64,000 bases of DNA from Platynereis dumerilii (lineage: Eukaryota; Annelida; Polychaeta; Phyllodocida; Nereididae). The notes under the pieces are model-generated. The model was not told where the DNA came from. It ran no database searches and worked only from the letters and a program-made list of their open reading frames with translations. Location: contig JAPTHN010000004.1 of the NCBI GenBank assembly GCA_026936325.1, forward strand, positions 49,069,289 through 49,133,288, in the 5' to 3' direction. Shown piece by piece: positions 1 through 12,147 of this stretch. The translations under genes were made by a program, and so were the position numbers. The stretch's first letter is position 1; every line of letters starts with the position of its first letter.

Positions 1-63
1 ATAAAGTAGGCCTTTATATACATCTCAAAACTCTAGTTCCAATGAAATTTTACAGTAATTAGT

Positions 64-545
64 GACATGATTGGGGCTTTACATCCAGTAGGTACAGCTC
101 ATCTTCACGAAGCAGACACACTTTTAAAACTATAACAAAATCTTGGAAGTGTCATAAAGGAAGGTAGGAAACAATTTAAAGAGGGTTAAAGAGCCCTAAA
201 ACTATTGACCAAATAACCTTTTTCTCATGACCCCTAATGTGTTTTTTTGTCTATTTTACTTCTTAGATAGGAAAATCTACCAACAATGTGTGAAAAGGCT
301 TATTGGTTAATATGGAAAACAACTTGGTCAATAGTTTCAGGAATCAATTAACTCCATTTAAATTGCTTTATAACTTCCATTTTTGAACATCCCAGATTTA
401 TTTTGAAGTTTTAAAAGCGTGTCTGCTTCATGAAGTTGAGCTGTATTTATGCACTTGGTCTAGTTACTAAGTTGTTGGGCTAATTAGGACAGGACTAGGG
501 CTGATTGAAACTGTGCTACCCACTGAGCTTACCCTCCAAACTTAT
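64..545 (-). repeat. tRNA-derived SINE remnant, split by a MITE
   Basis: The plus strand reads ATGATTGGGGCTTTACATCC near 67-86 and resumes TTTATGCACTTGG at about 446, then GCTAATTAGGACAGGA and TGATTGAAACTG. These are the 3' half of a SINE whose best copies lie at 4163-4363 and 39627-39817. The tRNA-like head is not recognisable here. The two halves are separated by the element at 95-443. Confidence 0.7.
95..443. mobile_element. mariner-like MITE inserted in a SINE
   Basis: Terminal inverted repeats of about 40 bp begin CAGCTCATCTTCACGAAGC on the left and CAGCTCAACTTCATGAAGC on the right (read inward). TA dinucleotides lie at 93-94 and 444-445. It is 349 bp long with no coding potential. The TA target and CAG terminus suggest Tc1/mariner. 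The left SINE junction has a few extra bases (GGTA), so the exact edge is uncertain by up to 4 bp. Confidence 0.65.
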
Positions 546-1552
546 TAACATAGACCTAATATTTACCATATGTCATGCAATTGAATTGTAAATGAGAACC
601 AAAAAGACAGCTAAATTCTGAATCACACAATATTTATTTACGACAAGGCAGCTTTCTTTATCTTATTTTTTGGCAGACCAATTATTTTCTCAGCATTTCC
701 TGCCCATTGTTGGACCATCTTATTTCTTTTTCTGCAATTGGAATTTAATTTGACTTGGCAACTTGCAAACGACTTTTAGATGGTTCATTTCCCTCCTTGC
801 AGCCCACAGGATGTTGCCATCACAATTGCATTGTGGGAAATGTTGCATTGTTGACACTTCCTGTGTGGTAACCAAGGGAACCACATAACCTCGAGGTGTC
901 AACTTGAAGCATCATGTTTCCATGGCAACTGCATTTTTTTGACACCTGTCATCATTTAATTCTTAAAACTGAAATTGTAGATATGCCACCAACATTCGTT
1001 TTTAGAAGTTTCAAGTTTTGAATAAATGCCAAGTGGCCAAATATGGATTTATGAAGCTTAAAATAATATCATTAAACTATAGCTAAATCTATTGAGTTGA
1101 GAACTTGAGAAAGATATTTATCTTACCTATCTATAACAATATCTATCTATCTATCTATCCTAATATATAGATCTATCTATTCTAATATTTCAACATGAGG
1201 TTAAATTGTCCGTTTTCACACATTTCACACATCATTAAATAACCCTGCCCATATTTGGACATGTGACCTAACATGACACAATCATGACAGGAAATTGTGA
1301 CATCATAACCATTCTGCAAATGAGGCAATTGTCAAATCGTGAAACCACTGATGTCACAGGCCCCTCCCAATCAATTAATTGTGAATAATGTGAAGAAATT
1401 CATAACCAATACCTGATGCATTCCATAGTTTAGAAATTAATGATAAATGCAGGCCCTACAAGTTTTGAAAAATGTAAAACAGCTTACTCAATAATTATAA
1501 TTTTGGACTTTCTATAATTAAAGGACTCGTAAACCTTCCCCCAAGATTGCAT

Positions 1553-1717
1553 TGTCAGTCAGTCAGTCAGTCAGTCAGTCAGTCAGTCAGTCAGTCAGTC
1601 AGTCAGTCAGTCAGTCAGTCAGTCAGGAAGGAAGGAAGGAAGGAAGGAAGGAAGGAAGGAAGGAAGGAAGGAAGGAAGGAAGGAAGGAAGGAAGGAAGGA
1701 AGGAAGGAAGGAAGGAC
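1553..1717. repeat. compound microsatellite (TCAG)n-(GGAA)n
   Basis: About 18 TCAG units run directly into about 23 GAAG/GGAA units with no spacer. The open frame across it (SQSV and RKEG repeats) is a by-product of the repeat. Confidence 0.95.
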
Positions 1718-3443
1718 GGTGAGCAGGCAGGAAAGAAATCAAGGAAGGAACAAAGGGGCTTTGACATCTAGATATGAAATTTGAAAAGAAGGAAATAAAT
1801 TTGGGTGACCAAACTGACTATTGATATATTTTTTTTCAAATTGTTTGCCAAACCTCCAAAAATTCTTACTTCCTTCATAAGACATTGTAAAGTTCCTTTC
1901 CTAATCAACCCCACGTCTCCTTTTTGTTCCCTAATGCTTCCCTGACTTCCTTTGCACCAGAAATTTAAGAGTTCACTCAAAACCTCTTGAATAATTTTGA
2001 AGAGGCTTTTTCCCTGATAAGGGCCCAGCTTACCCCCCTCCCTCCAGCTAAAAAGGAAATGCTTTAGTGTGCATATCCACTGGCCATTTATTAATTGAAT
2101 AAATAACACTTCCAACATCCTGTAGTACTTTTATATTAGCTCTTAACTAGGCTTAAGACCAATCCAGGTGTATTTGCATCAAATTTGCAGTCTAAACTGC
2201 ATATCATAGAGAAAATATTCTCACGATACACTGATAATTGTACGTGCCAAAGAACAGCAAATTTAGAGCAAAAATAGGCAGCTTAAAAATAAAATTAAAT
2301 TTTTATCTCACCTACATTCTGGGAATATTTAAACAGAAACCAATTATAACTTTTGGCAGTTTTGAACGAGGAAAATTGGAGCAAAGACCATGTGATGTGC
2401 AGGATATTTGGCCAAAAATCAATCAGTCAATGGCCTATTACCAGAACACAAAATCCGTTCAAATTAGCCACTTGTAATTTTTCACTCTAGCACAGATTCT
2501 CTTGTTGATAAACTGATTAATCAGCAATCTACAGCTGCATTCTATCTATCTGGGCCATCTATCTATCCTTCTATCTCATCTCCCTTCCCTCTATTCGCGA
2601 CATTAGCACTTTGGAGGGAGCTTCATTGATTTAACAATATTTAAAGAACAGTGATTTGCAGAGAAGCTATAAAACTATGTCATTTAATATGATTATAATA
2701 CAGATCATTATAGGAGTTATTAATAGTAATTTAATACCATTTTGTGACTTGATATTAGCACTAGTCACTCAACACCCAGGAAGTGCTAACGTTAATAAGA
2801 GAATTTAATAAGGGGCTTCCTGTACTAAGGCCAAACAATGCACAATACACATCCTAATACACACCAATTAATTGCGAATATTTGCCCATACTTGCATTGA
2901 TTATTCGTTTTTAATTTACAGCGAATAATCATTTGTTTGTAATAGGATCACTGACTCCACACAGGAAGTCAGTATGTTTGAAATTCTGAAATATTTCATT
3001 TGTTATTAAAGAGTATAATATGAAACCACCTTTACCCTTGCTAAACTGATCAACATCATCTGTCAGTCCAGTCTATGCTTGTCTCTATCTTTCCCTTAGG
3101 TATCTTTCTCTTATCTATCTAGGCCTAATTAATAAATATATATAGGCCTACAGAGCCCCATGCAGCTATTTATGTGACACAATCCATTTATCTTTTTGGT
3201 GTCACCAGCTGATCACTGGGGCACTGGCAATGTCCCAAAGGTGGCTCTGTAAGTCTTTTACCCCACTAACGTGCTGCCATCTGTCCTCAGGATCTCTGAA
3301 CTTGGGACATACACATTTGATAATTGGACCACCTCCTCCAGCATGCTTTGACACAGGCTGTAGGACCAGTGCTAGCAAATTTGATTTCTTTCTTAAAATT
3401 CTGAACTAAACTGTGTGCTTCATTTGAATATAAATAGAAAGAA

Positions 3444-3575
3444 AGACATACAGAAAGAAAGAGATAGAGCGATAGAAATAGAAAGAAAGGAAAGAAAGAT
3501 AAGATAGATAGACGGATAGATAGACAGATAAATAGACATAGATGGATAGATAGAAAGATATATAGGCCTATATTT

Positions 3576-3636
<61 letters not shown>

Positions 3637-3653
3637 CAGATATAACCTGATAG
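3444..3653. repeat. GATA/GAAA microsatellite
   Basis: Imperfect GAAA and GATA units from about 3444 lead to a near-perfect (TAGA)n core at 3576-3635. Confidence 0.9.
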
Positions 3654-4162
3654 ATAGGCCTAGATAGAGGCATTGTTTCCACATCCTCCTATTCCTAATC
3701 TCCATTCCAAAGGAGGAGGTATTTTCATCATTTACCAAGACATTTGGAAAATACATCTTTAAAACAGTTCAGCTGAAAATGTCAGTTTGGATATATACTG
3801 AAAAGTCAGTTCATCAAATCTCATAAAAACGTGAACAACACATCAGCTCTTGACAGATAATGAGAAATCAATGTTTTCCTAAGTAATGATTTTCTGACTT
3901 CTCAGAAACACAATTTCCAAAAAACTATTAGTCAACAGTAATGAATAATGTAATACGCACTTGGAAGAGAGATATTGTCAATCGTCATGTCATATTATAT
4001 ACGTCGAAAAGGTATTATATTGTGTAAATTTCGCTGCTCTGTCGGATAGGTTATTTTAGTGGGCCAGTCGGGTCTAAATCAAAGACCATACAGGGGCGTC
4101 AAATATGTGTTTATTTTGCAAAATATTAGAAAACTATTTTGTGCGAAACCTGCTGAATTTGG

Positions 4163-4363
4163 GGGAGGAGGGTTAGTCTAGCAATAGCGTGCCGGGCTGC
4201 CAATCGCTGGGTCCAGGGTCCGAATCCAGCTCATGCCGGGTCACCTGGGCCTATGTTGGACGGCAGTTTTCAATCATCCTTTGCCTCATTGCCGTGTCAT
4301 CCTCCTCTTAAATAGCCTACCAAGTGCATAAATACAGGACGTAAAGCCCAAATCATCCATCCC
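4163..4363 (+). repeat. tRNA-derived SINE, near full length
   Basis: The head GGGTTAGTCTAGCAATAGCG resembles a tRNA A-box region. GGTCCGAATCC at 4217-4227 fits the polymerase III B box. A non-tRNA body follows (TCACCTGGGCC, CAATCATCCTTTGCCTC) and then a 3' part, AATACAGGACGTAAAGCCC, ending in CATC repeats. It is about 200 bp long. The same family recurs at 64, 9097, 14427, 14835 and 39627. It is mobilised by LINE machinery in trans, as SINEs are, but I cannot name the partner. Confidence 0.85.
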
Positions 4364-4917
4364 TCAATGCTGTATTTGAATTTAGGTCCAAACTGTCCCT
4401 CAGGAGCCTCATCAGAGCTTGCAAAAAATAAACATACTTAATTATTCCTGAAGGGGCTAACTTCAAACTGCCAACTGTATGACATTGTGGACTGAAAACT
4501 GGACAGTTTTTCAACAATAATCATTATCCAGTGCTCTCTTTCTGAAATGCCTCACAGTTTCAATAATTAATGAAGTGAAGGAAAAGCCAGGGAATCTCAA
4601 ATTGTCACACTGGTATTTGAAGGCCGTTCAAGGCCCCGCAGGCAAAAAACACTAATCATTAACAAACACAATCAATGTCAACATTGTTATTATTGCTTAT
4701 TCATAGAAGTTGTGGTCTGCAGATTTGTATCATCCCAAAATAATAAATTTGCAATAAAGCTGAATTGTGAAAATCTGACTGAACTTAACCATAAATCGAT
4801 TTTTTTTATCCTTTAAAAGAATTTTAGCATTCATGATACACAAAGGTTGGACTTTCATATATATCTGCACATAGCATCACAAAGATTTGGGATTGGAAAT
4901 TTTTGATCAGCCAGGAT

Positions 4918-5320
4918 ATCAAAGCTTTTTGCAATGGGCAAGTGTGATGTCACAGCCTTTTGAAATGGGCAAGTGTGATGTCACAGCTTTTTGCAATGGG
5001 CAAGTGTGATGTCACAGCCTTTTGAAATGGGCAAGTGTTATGTCACAGCTTTTGAAATGGACAAGTGTGATGTCACAGCCTTTTGAAATGGGCAAGTGAG
5101 ATATCACAACTCTTTGCAATGGGCAAGTGTGATGTCACAACTCTTTGCAATGGGCAAGTGTGATGTCACAGCCTTTTGAAATGGGCAAGTGTGATGTCAC
5201 AGCCTTTTGTTATGGGCAAGTGTGATATCACAGCCTTTTGAAATGGGCAAGAGTGATGTCACAGCTTTTGAAACGGGCAGTGTGATGTCAAAGGTTTTTG
5301 TTATGGGCAAGTGTGATTCT
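4918..5320. repeat. 31-bp minisatellite, about 12 copies
   Basis: The tandem unit is close to CTTTTGAAATGGGCAAGTGT followed by GATGTCACAGC. Two unit types alternate, one with TTTTGAAATGGG and one with TTTTTGCAATGGG, which indicates higher-order duplication of a dimer. Each unit contains TGATGTCAC, close to a CRE-like half site. Confidence 0.9.
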
Positions 5321-6744
5321 CATGCTGTCAGCTTGTGTCTGACCAGGGGCTAGTTGCAACTGAGAGTCATTGATTAACAACGGGGATGGCTGTTAAATAT
5401 CCAGGTGGGGGGGGGGGGATTGGAGTTTAAAAAAATAGGCCTAATAATGTCAGAATGTTTTGCTATTTGTAGTAATATTCTATCTATATGTCTATTTATC
5501 TATCTTTTGATTTTAACAGCAATGTGTGGGGTCCACAACCTGCCCAAGTACAGACACCCAGACCCTCCAGCATGTCAGGCAATGAGAGAGCACATGTCAT
5601 GGAATGTCAAAATGAAGTGGTTGCTACAGACGCCATGTTTCATGTTTGTTGACATTCTTGTTGCTATGGAGAGCGTGCATTCCTCCCTCCGTGCCTGGAG
5701 AGCGTGTCATTTTCAGGTGGTTGACCTTTGGCCTCCTTTCGACCTCCAGGTCACCCATTTCCTGTGCTGGGACACTTGCCCTGCCCCGCCCATGTGGTCT
5801 GTGTATCTAAATGTGGGAAAAAATCTCCCCTCTCTCTCTCTCTTTTTTTTGCCAAATTCTTTTTCTTTGCTCCAAGAACTTGGCATGACATCTCCAGCAA
5901 ACTTCTGAACATTTCAAGGACTCATCTGATGACATTCACAGAGGCTCGATCAAATACTTTTTCCTATTAAATATTTCATTTCATATAATTGCCATGAAAG
6001 AATATATGTACCCATGGATCTATAAGTTATAGCTCTATGATATAGGCCTGCCAAACCACTAATAAGGGGCAAAATGAAAAGCATTATTAAAGAGGACCTG
6101 TCACAATCCATCTATCCATTGAGCATGTTGAGATCTGAATGTTTAATAACAAATTAACACACACACACATCAATCAAATTTTAATAGATAGAAGAAAGCC
6201 ATATGCATTGCACATATATCTAAAGCTGCATTTTCCATGAATAAAACATTTAACTTATTTCTTCAAATTGTTTGCATTCTTGGTTGGGCACTTTTTAGCC
6301 CTTGAAAGATCCAGGCACCATAAAAGGAATAAACTTAACAGCAAGGTAAAAGGGGGTATTTGGTAACTAAACATTCTGAACATTTTAAGGCATTTTAGTT
6401 TCATCAAGCTCATCTAGGCCTAAGCCTATAGATGGTACTTTTATAATTTTCAATGACATTTTCTAAATTTTTGCTTGTTATATTTATGCATATGCACTAC
6501 TTCTACGATAAGAAAATAGTCTGTGCCCAAGTTACAGGTATTGGTAATTGAACTGCACAATCTGCACTGCAACAACCACATTGAATGGCAACTAGACAGC
6601 GGATGGAATCCGCACCTCCATAGCTGGATAGTTGGGTTGCCTCCTGTCCCCTTAGGCCAATGTTGTGTTGGGGCAACTGAAAGACCCTGGACATCCCTGA
6701 ATGAATATGTCTCATAGAGACAGGCAGACTGTGTAGGGCAACAC
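5321..6744. other. no gene recognised
   Basis: An open frame at 5405-5908 crosses a G run and a CT-rich tract and has no domain that I recognise. 6520-6720 looks like old repeat DNA. Confidence 0.5.
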
Positions 6745-6891
6745 AGAAAGCAATTTCATTGGCTACCTGTTCCTACTAGAATGCAATCGAAGCTGATGAG
6801 TACAACCTCAAAGGCATTGAACGACAAAGCACCAAAGTACATTCAGACAGTTGTGCAGCTGAAGCCCAATGGGAAACATAACTTTATATGA
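6745..6891 (+). mobile_element. LINE remnant (CR1/L2-like, end of RT region)
   Basis: A short frame reads RKQFHWLPVPTRMQSKLM and continues with SKALNDKAPKYIQ. The HWLPV..R...K.....KALN..AP.YI pattern is typical of the segment just after the reverse transcriptase domain in CR1/L2/jockey-type LINEs. It ends at TGA 6889-6891. Nothing of the RT core is seen upstream, so this is a short decayed 3' fragment. Confidence 0.7.
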
Positions 6892-7258
6892 ATTCATATC
6901 TTGTAATTAGAATCTCTGAAAGCTCATCAGTGAAACCACAGAATTGTCTAACAGCATGTTTTTCCAACAACCATCACCAAAATACAGCTTTTTGAAAAGT
7001 TAATTAGGAAGAAATTGAGACAAAATTGTATTTATTGTGTAGAGTGATGTTGACTGTGCAGCCTCTTTGGCAAACATACTCGACATGTATCTTTTGAAAT
7101 GAGAACTTTTAGATACATGTACATAACTTGCTATTAAGTTATATGCATCATCACCTCAACTTGATACTTTAATATTCCTGAGCCCCCAAAAGACACTTTA
7201 ATGAAGGACCATCCTGAAATCGTAGGACGTCCTGAAATCTGCGGTCGGACGCGACCTG

Positions 7259-7874
7259 TTGACAATTAATTTTGACAACAGCAAACTCCTAGGAAAGGTT
7301 ACCCAAACGAGGGACAAAAAGAGCTGGATAGAAGACCTCGAAAGAACCCAAAGAGATATATATAAGACAGATAACCCATGTGACCAAATGTCACGCCATA
7401 AGGTCCTCAGGACAACACAACAAGCATGGACCGACAACCTGACCGAAAAATCAAAGGTTAAATTCCTGATGGACAACAAAAGAACACAAGGGAAAAAAGG
7501 ACAATCATACATAAACCAACTCAACAGAATGCAAGTGAGTGCCATTTTCAAAGCAAGATCAAGAATGTTCCCAGTAAAAAACAACTACAAAAACAAATAC
7601 CAAAACCTGAATTGCAGATTCTGCTCAAACACCACGGAAACTCAACAACACATACTAGAAGAATGCACAGCCATCGACAGAAGAGTAATCCCGACAACAA
7701 CAACAGAAGAAATTTTCTCGGAAAACAAAGAAAGCCTCAAACAAACAAGTGAAAAACTAATCAAAGCAATCAACCACCTCAACACAACACCATAACCTAG
7801 TACCACTATCTCTCTTACAGGAGACAGTAACCCACTGGATGTGGGAAAGTACACAAAGAAGAAGAAGAAGAAAG
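7259..7874 (+). mobile_element. 5'-truncated LINE: C-terminal zinc knuckle and 3' end
   Basis: The open frame at 7259-7795 (178 aa, ending TAA) is rich in Lys, Asn, Thr and Gln. It carries C119-x2-C122-x8-H131-x4-C136 (CRFC...HILEEC), the knuckle found after the RT domain in several LINE clades. It is followed by about 75 bp of 3' UTR and an (AAG)n tail at about 7855-7874. The RT domain is absent, so this is a 5'-truncated copy. GACAAT occurs at both edges (7261 and 7874) and may be a weak target duplication. The open frame suggests a fairly recent insertion. Confidence 0.8.
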
Positions 7875-9096
7875 ACAATGAATTGAACCAGGCGACAAGT
7901 GCAAAAAACGTTGCGGTCCGTGTCTTAACTTTGCGGTCAATTTTAACCAACTTCTACTGAATTCTCAGCAAAAATATGCATATGTACATGTAGAAGAACT
8001 CAATATCTACTAAATAAAAGTTATTTGAACCCGATCGGATAATTGGCTGACTCATAAACTTAAATTCTGCAATCGTCAATTAATCGGAAAAGATCGCAAA
8101 AATATATTGCCTGTCGCCTGGAAAGAACTGATTGTCACCTGGTTGGTACTGCTGTAGGATTTCTAAAATTCCTGTCACCTAGTTGGTAGTGGTATGCTGT
8201 CGCCTGGTTGGTGGTCGCCTAGTTGACCACACACCTTGACAACAGCATTGCTCTCTATCAAATGACTTGCTGGTCAAATGACAACAGCTGAAGCGCTGGA
8301 CAAAACGGAAGATTTCTCCGGTTATATTAGCCGTAGAAACACCAAACAAAGTGCAAAATGAAGCAGAGAAGATAGCCAACAAGATAAATATGATAGATTA
8401 ATATGACAGACCTTATTTTCGATCCGTGTGGCCTATTTAATCCAGCAATCAGATCGAGATTTCAAGTTTTCTGTCATTTTAGAGACCGGTGTCTCACGAA
8501 ATATTCGCCCCGCGAAAATCGCGCACCTCTCCGAAGGTTCACGACGAGTGCCGAAGTTTTGCTCGCCAGGGGGCGACTCCTAATAGGAGGCGCTGCAAGC
8601 AGCTTGGGAGCCAGCCAGACCGACCAATCAGATCGCTTCATTTCGACGGGAACCCGCCGACTACGCCGCACATGACGCCGGTCGATCCTTTCGATGGTCA
8701 AAGTTAGAGACAGGCAGGGCAGACATATTGAATCGCCCATGATTCTTGCGCGACGCTGTGTCAAAAACGCATCGAAAATGTCCGATTTCTGGCTATTCTC
8801 GGCATTGCGGAGGTCTATTAACAGACATCACTGATAGATCTATCCCTAATCTATCATCCACATCACTCTGACCCTTTAGGATGCTGCGTGTGCAGAGCTG
8901 GAGGCAAAAATTGAGTAAATCACTATATGTTATGTTACCGAGCGTTGGAAACCAAGGCTGACGGATCAGGTGGCGTAGCCGTCCAATCCTCCATAGCCCA
9001 CTGGGCTATGGAGGAATTAATGCACAATGTCAAATTGTCAATGGTCACTTCAGAATACAATGGATATGGAAATACTAGTTATAATGGGATGGTAGA
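7875..9096. other. gene-free stretch with a CpG-rich patch at about 8475-8780
   Basis: 8475-8780 is visibly GC- and CpG-rich compared with its surroundings and includes GACCAATCAGATC, a CCAAT-box-like site. Overlapping open frames on both strands here are expected from the composition and carry no recognised domain. It could be a CpG-rich promoter, an unrecognised exon or part of a transposon. Confidence 0.4.
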
Positions 9097-9170
9097 ATGA
9101 TTGGGGCTTTACATCCTCTATTTATGCCAAGTGTGCTACAACTGAGCTTGTCCTCATGCTCAGAACTGGG
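9097..9170 (-). repeat. SINE 3' fragment
   Basis: ATGATTGGGGCTTTACATCC then TATTTATGCCAAGTG match the SINE 3' part. The head is missing. Confidence 0.65.
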
Positions 9171-9289
9171 CGGATGCAGTGGGTGCCCAATGCCCCCCCC
9201 CCCCCCGGGCCCCACTTCATCAGATAAATCCTTCATAGACCTATTGCACTTTTCATCCGCCCCTGACAGATCAGAAAAAAAATGTATGC

Positions 9290-9570
9290 AAAAGTTATAT
9301 AATTCTTCAAATCCCCACACATTACTTAATTTATTTCACCAAGAAATTCAACAATTAAAAAATTTTGCAGCTACAGGTGTGAGCCTCTCGAAAAAATCCT
9401 GGATCCGCTCCGGAGAGAAATAGCATAAAAAGAGCTAAAAAGGTGTATTCAAAAGTTATAAAATTCAAACTCCTACACATTACTTAATTTATTTTAAGAA
9501 AAATGCCAAAAATTTTCACAATTACAATGAAAAATGCCAAAAATTTTCACAATTACAATGAAAAGTTTTG
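9290..9570. repeat. short local duplications
   Basis: CACACATTACTTAATTTATT is repeated about 155 bp apart (near 9315 and 9472, the second as CTACACATTACTTAATTTATT). A 31-bp unit starting AAAAATGCCAAAAATTTTC is present twice in tandem at about 9508-9562. Confidence 0.7.
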
Positions 9571-10021
9571 CAGGGCAAGGTGTGCACATACTTGCACAGA
9601 TCAGACCCAGTGCAAGAGCTTGCAAGACAACAAGCAAGTGGTGCTAGCAAGCATGGACTTAGCAGTAACAGGTTGAGCAGCCCCCATTGGTATTTTCATG
9701 CTATTTCCAGCCCCTGGACGCACTGACAACATTCCATAGTGGGGTGCAGTTCTTTTACCCTGCTAGGGCCCTAGAGACGCATCCGGTACTACTGACCCCC
9801 TGGGTTGACCCCCCTTCCTCTGGGCCTCTGTGTGCCTTTGCAAGGCCTTGTGTCAGTGTCTGTGAGAAATTATAATGCACACATTTAAAAGTAAAACAAG
9901 ATCAGTGTCTCCAAAACTCCAATGAGTTTCAGTGCTTTAATAAATGTATTGAAATTTTTTGACAATATTTAAACAATTCATGTTTTTAAGAAATCAAATT
10001 TTTTAACAATTAGCTATTTGT

Positions 10022-10139
10022 TTTATCTATCTATCTATCTTTCTATCTAGTGCATTGAGATGTTTTAATGTAATGCGCTTAGAAGAAATAAAATTATCTA
10101 TCTATCTATCTATCTACCTACCTACCTTCCTATCTATCA

Positions 10140-10196
<57 letters not shown>

Positions 10197-10197
10197 C

Positions 10198-10252
<55 letters not shown>

Positions 10253-10289
10253 CCTACCTTCTTATCTATCTATCTATCTACCTACCTTC

Positions 10290-10323
<34 letters not shown>
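10022..10323 (+). repeat. (CTAT)n array with an upstream LINE/SINE-like 3' tail
   Basis: TGTAATGCGCTTAGAAGAAA then TAAAATTATC at about 10069-10098 resembles the conserved 3' end of many LINE2/CORE-type retroposons (GCGC..A....AATAAA). The CTAT array from 10097 to 10323 could therefore have grown from its tail. Occasional CTAC and CTTC units break the array. Confidence 0.7.
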
Positions 10324-10424
10324 GTGTGACTGTGTCATTTGTGGCACAAAGGATGACAAACTCATTTTGCTAACACACGATTTTTGCCAATCTGACATTT
10401 TTTTAATCAATTCCTTGTTCTACT

Positions 10425-10592
10425 CCATATATTATACAGTTATCGCACAGCACCGAGTGCAATATCAGTTTTTATGGCACCGAGGTGACTAATATTGCAC
10501 GAGGGCGCAGCCCGAGTGCAATATTAGTCACCGAGGTGCCATAAAAACTGATATTGCACGAGGTGATGTGCAATAACTGTTATATCATATGG
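10425..10592. repeat. 168-bp hairpin with tandem GA mismatches and a GCA triloop
   Basis: The arms pair around centre 10508. The loop is GGC-GCA-GCC (GCA at 10507-10509). Besides a few single mismatches, GA dinucleotides face GA dinucleotides at three exactly mirrored positions: 10455-10456/10560-10561, 10482-10483/10533-10534 and 10501-10502/10514-10515. Tandem GA pairs and C(GNA)G triloops are both known as unusually stable DNA motifs. Confidence 0.85.
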
Positions 10593-11608
10593 TTTTTGTG
10601 TCAAATGCCAAGGAAAGGACTAGGATTCTGACGTCCAAACTCTTTTTGTGTTTCTTTTGACCTGCATGTTTGAAATGAATCTCGCCGAAAATCAATAACT
10701 ATTTCACCCTCAAAAAAATGTTTCACACCTTCGGAATTCATAGATAGTACACTTGATGATGGGTCTTCTTAAAATTTTTTTCTTAAACTTTGTAGCAGAT
10801 TTAAAAGACCTGTAAACACAACAAAGTCACTGGAAAATGGGAGAAACATGCTGTTTTTCGGCCAATTAATGCTTTATCCTGATTAAATAAATAACATAAA
10901 TAATACAAAAAGTTGATATCAACTTAGCCCTTAAAAATACGCATCTTTTTGCCACCACAGTAATTTTCCTATCTATTTCCAGTGCTGCGCAGTGACTTTT
11001 TTTCTAAAACTAAGAAACAATGTTGTGCTGCTACATGCAATCTTGACTCGATTTGTGTTTCTTTTTGACCACACACTCAAAATGTATCTCATCAGAGATC
11101 GATAACTATTTCATTCACAAAAATAATTCTCACACTTTTCGAATCCACAAATGATATACTTGATGATGGATTCAATTTTCGATTTTTTTGAAAAAATTTA
11201 CAGCAGACTTTATACCTCTATCCACTAAAAAAACACCAAAAAATCGGCAAAAATGCCGTTTTTTCGGCCACTTAATGCTTTATTCTGATAAAAGAAATAA
11301 TATATCAGTAAAATTAAGTTGATATTCGATTAGCCCTTTAATAAACGCATCATTTGCCGAAAAGATCATCTTCCTATCTGCTTCCATTGCCGTCCAGTAC
11401 ACTTTTTAGTAAAATTGAAAAACACACTTTGGTTGTTTGCCTGTGCTGAAGCAGCCTCAAAATAAGGTGCTTCCTCTCAGGTCCGTCCAATCTTTCACAT
11501 GTTAAAATGACCATGCAATATCATGGATTCATGCGTGCAATATCGTAGAATATTGCACGGCTGTCGGCCAATCAGCAGTGAGTATTTCAGTTTGCCATAT
11601 GATATAAC
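10425..11608. mobile_element. hairpin-ended transposon-like element (family 1)
   Basis: The left end is the long hairpin at 10425-10592. The right end is CCATATGATATAAC (11595-11608), the reverse complement of GTTATATCATATGG at the inner foot of the hairpin. The right flank also carries CCAATCAG (11578-11585) and a small hairpin at 11535-11558 with a C(GTA)G loop. The interior has two related halves (near 10640-10990 and 11050-11400, each with CGATAACTATTTCA and TTTTTCGGCCA), so it contains an old direct duplication of about 400 bp. There is no coding region. A second right end lies at 29513-29575. Confidence 0.65.
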
Positions 11609-12147
11609 AAATTAATAAGATCTAAATGGAGATATCTGCGCAGTGCATTATCATATCATGCCTCATCTATAAGTTAGTATTTCCTTTTTTTGATCCAAGG
11701 ATCATGACGAGACAATTTATTGAAGAACCATGCATAAAATTGTATAAAAAGGTCATAAATTTAATAAAATATGCAAAATCAGCTTTAATTTTAACCACTT
11801 TGGTCATAGAAAATATTACAAATTCAGCATGTGTTACCAGTCCCACATATAAATGGATTATCAACACAATTTGCATTGAATCCCTCTTAAAAACATGAAA
11901 AATGTCATGATAATCAGCTTATGCACTAGATGAACTACCAAAATTGATTTTCTCTAAGAATCATAAAATTTCCGACTGTAATCATTAAACTGTGTTAATT
12001 AATAAACGCTTGTCATAGAAGTCAATGAAACAAATATTTTTTCCATAAAATTTTCATCATCATTAAAATTTTATACATACCATCTATTGATTGTTGGCAT
12101 ACATGGTAAATTTTAACTATTAACATGTGTTGTATGTACACCGTTTT

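Larger units (their letters stand above)
546..4162. other. gene-free AT-rich stretch
   Basis: I see no supportable exon. The stretch holds short CTAT runs near 1140 and the simple repeats listed separately. Short open frames at 1768-2118 and 2238-2477 have no recognisable motif and look like chance. Confidence 0.6.

Noticed and set aside
1547-1771. 74-residue SQSV/RKEG frame
   Set aside because: It is made entirely of TCAG and GAAG simple repeats.
4163-4235. A functional tRNA gene
   Set aside because: The A and B boxes are present but the cloverleaf is not convincing, and the same sequence recurs several times with a common non-tRNA body, so it is a SINE head.
5405-5908. 167-residue frame beginning MGGGG
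   Set aside because: It starts in a G run, crosses a CT tract and a hydrophobic AT-rich part, and matches nothing recognised.
8403-8764. Overlapping Arg/Ser-rich frames on both strands
   Set aside because: They are expected in CpG-rich DNA. No domain is seen and neither strand has a clear start context.
9160-9268. Possible hAT ends near GGGCGGATGCAG and CATCCGCCCCTG
   Set aside because: The left terminus does not start with a clean CAG...GGCGG and no target duplication is seen.
10055-10492. Long frames rich in YLSI repeats (also 3287-3756, 30525-30749, 32081-32392, 48737-49015)
   Set aside because: These are translations of (GATA)n or (CTAT)n microsatellites. Four-base units stay open by chance in all frames.
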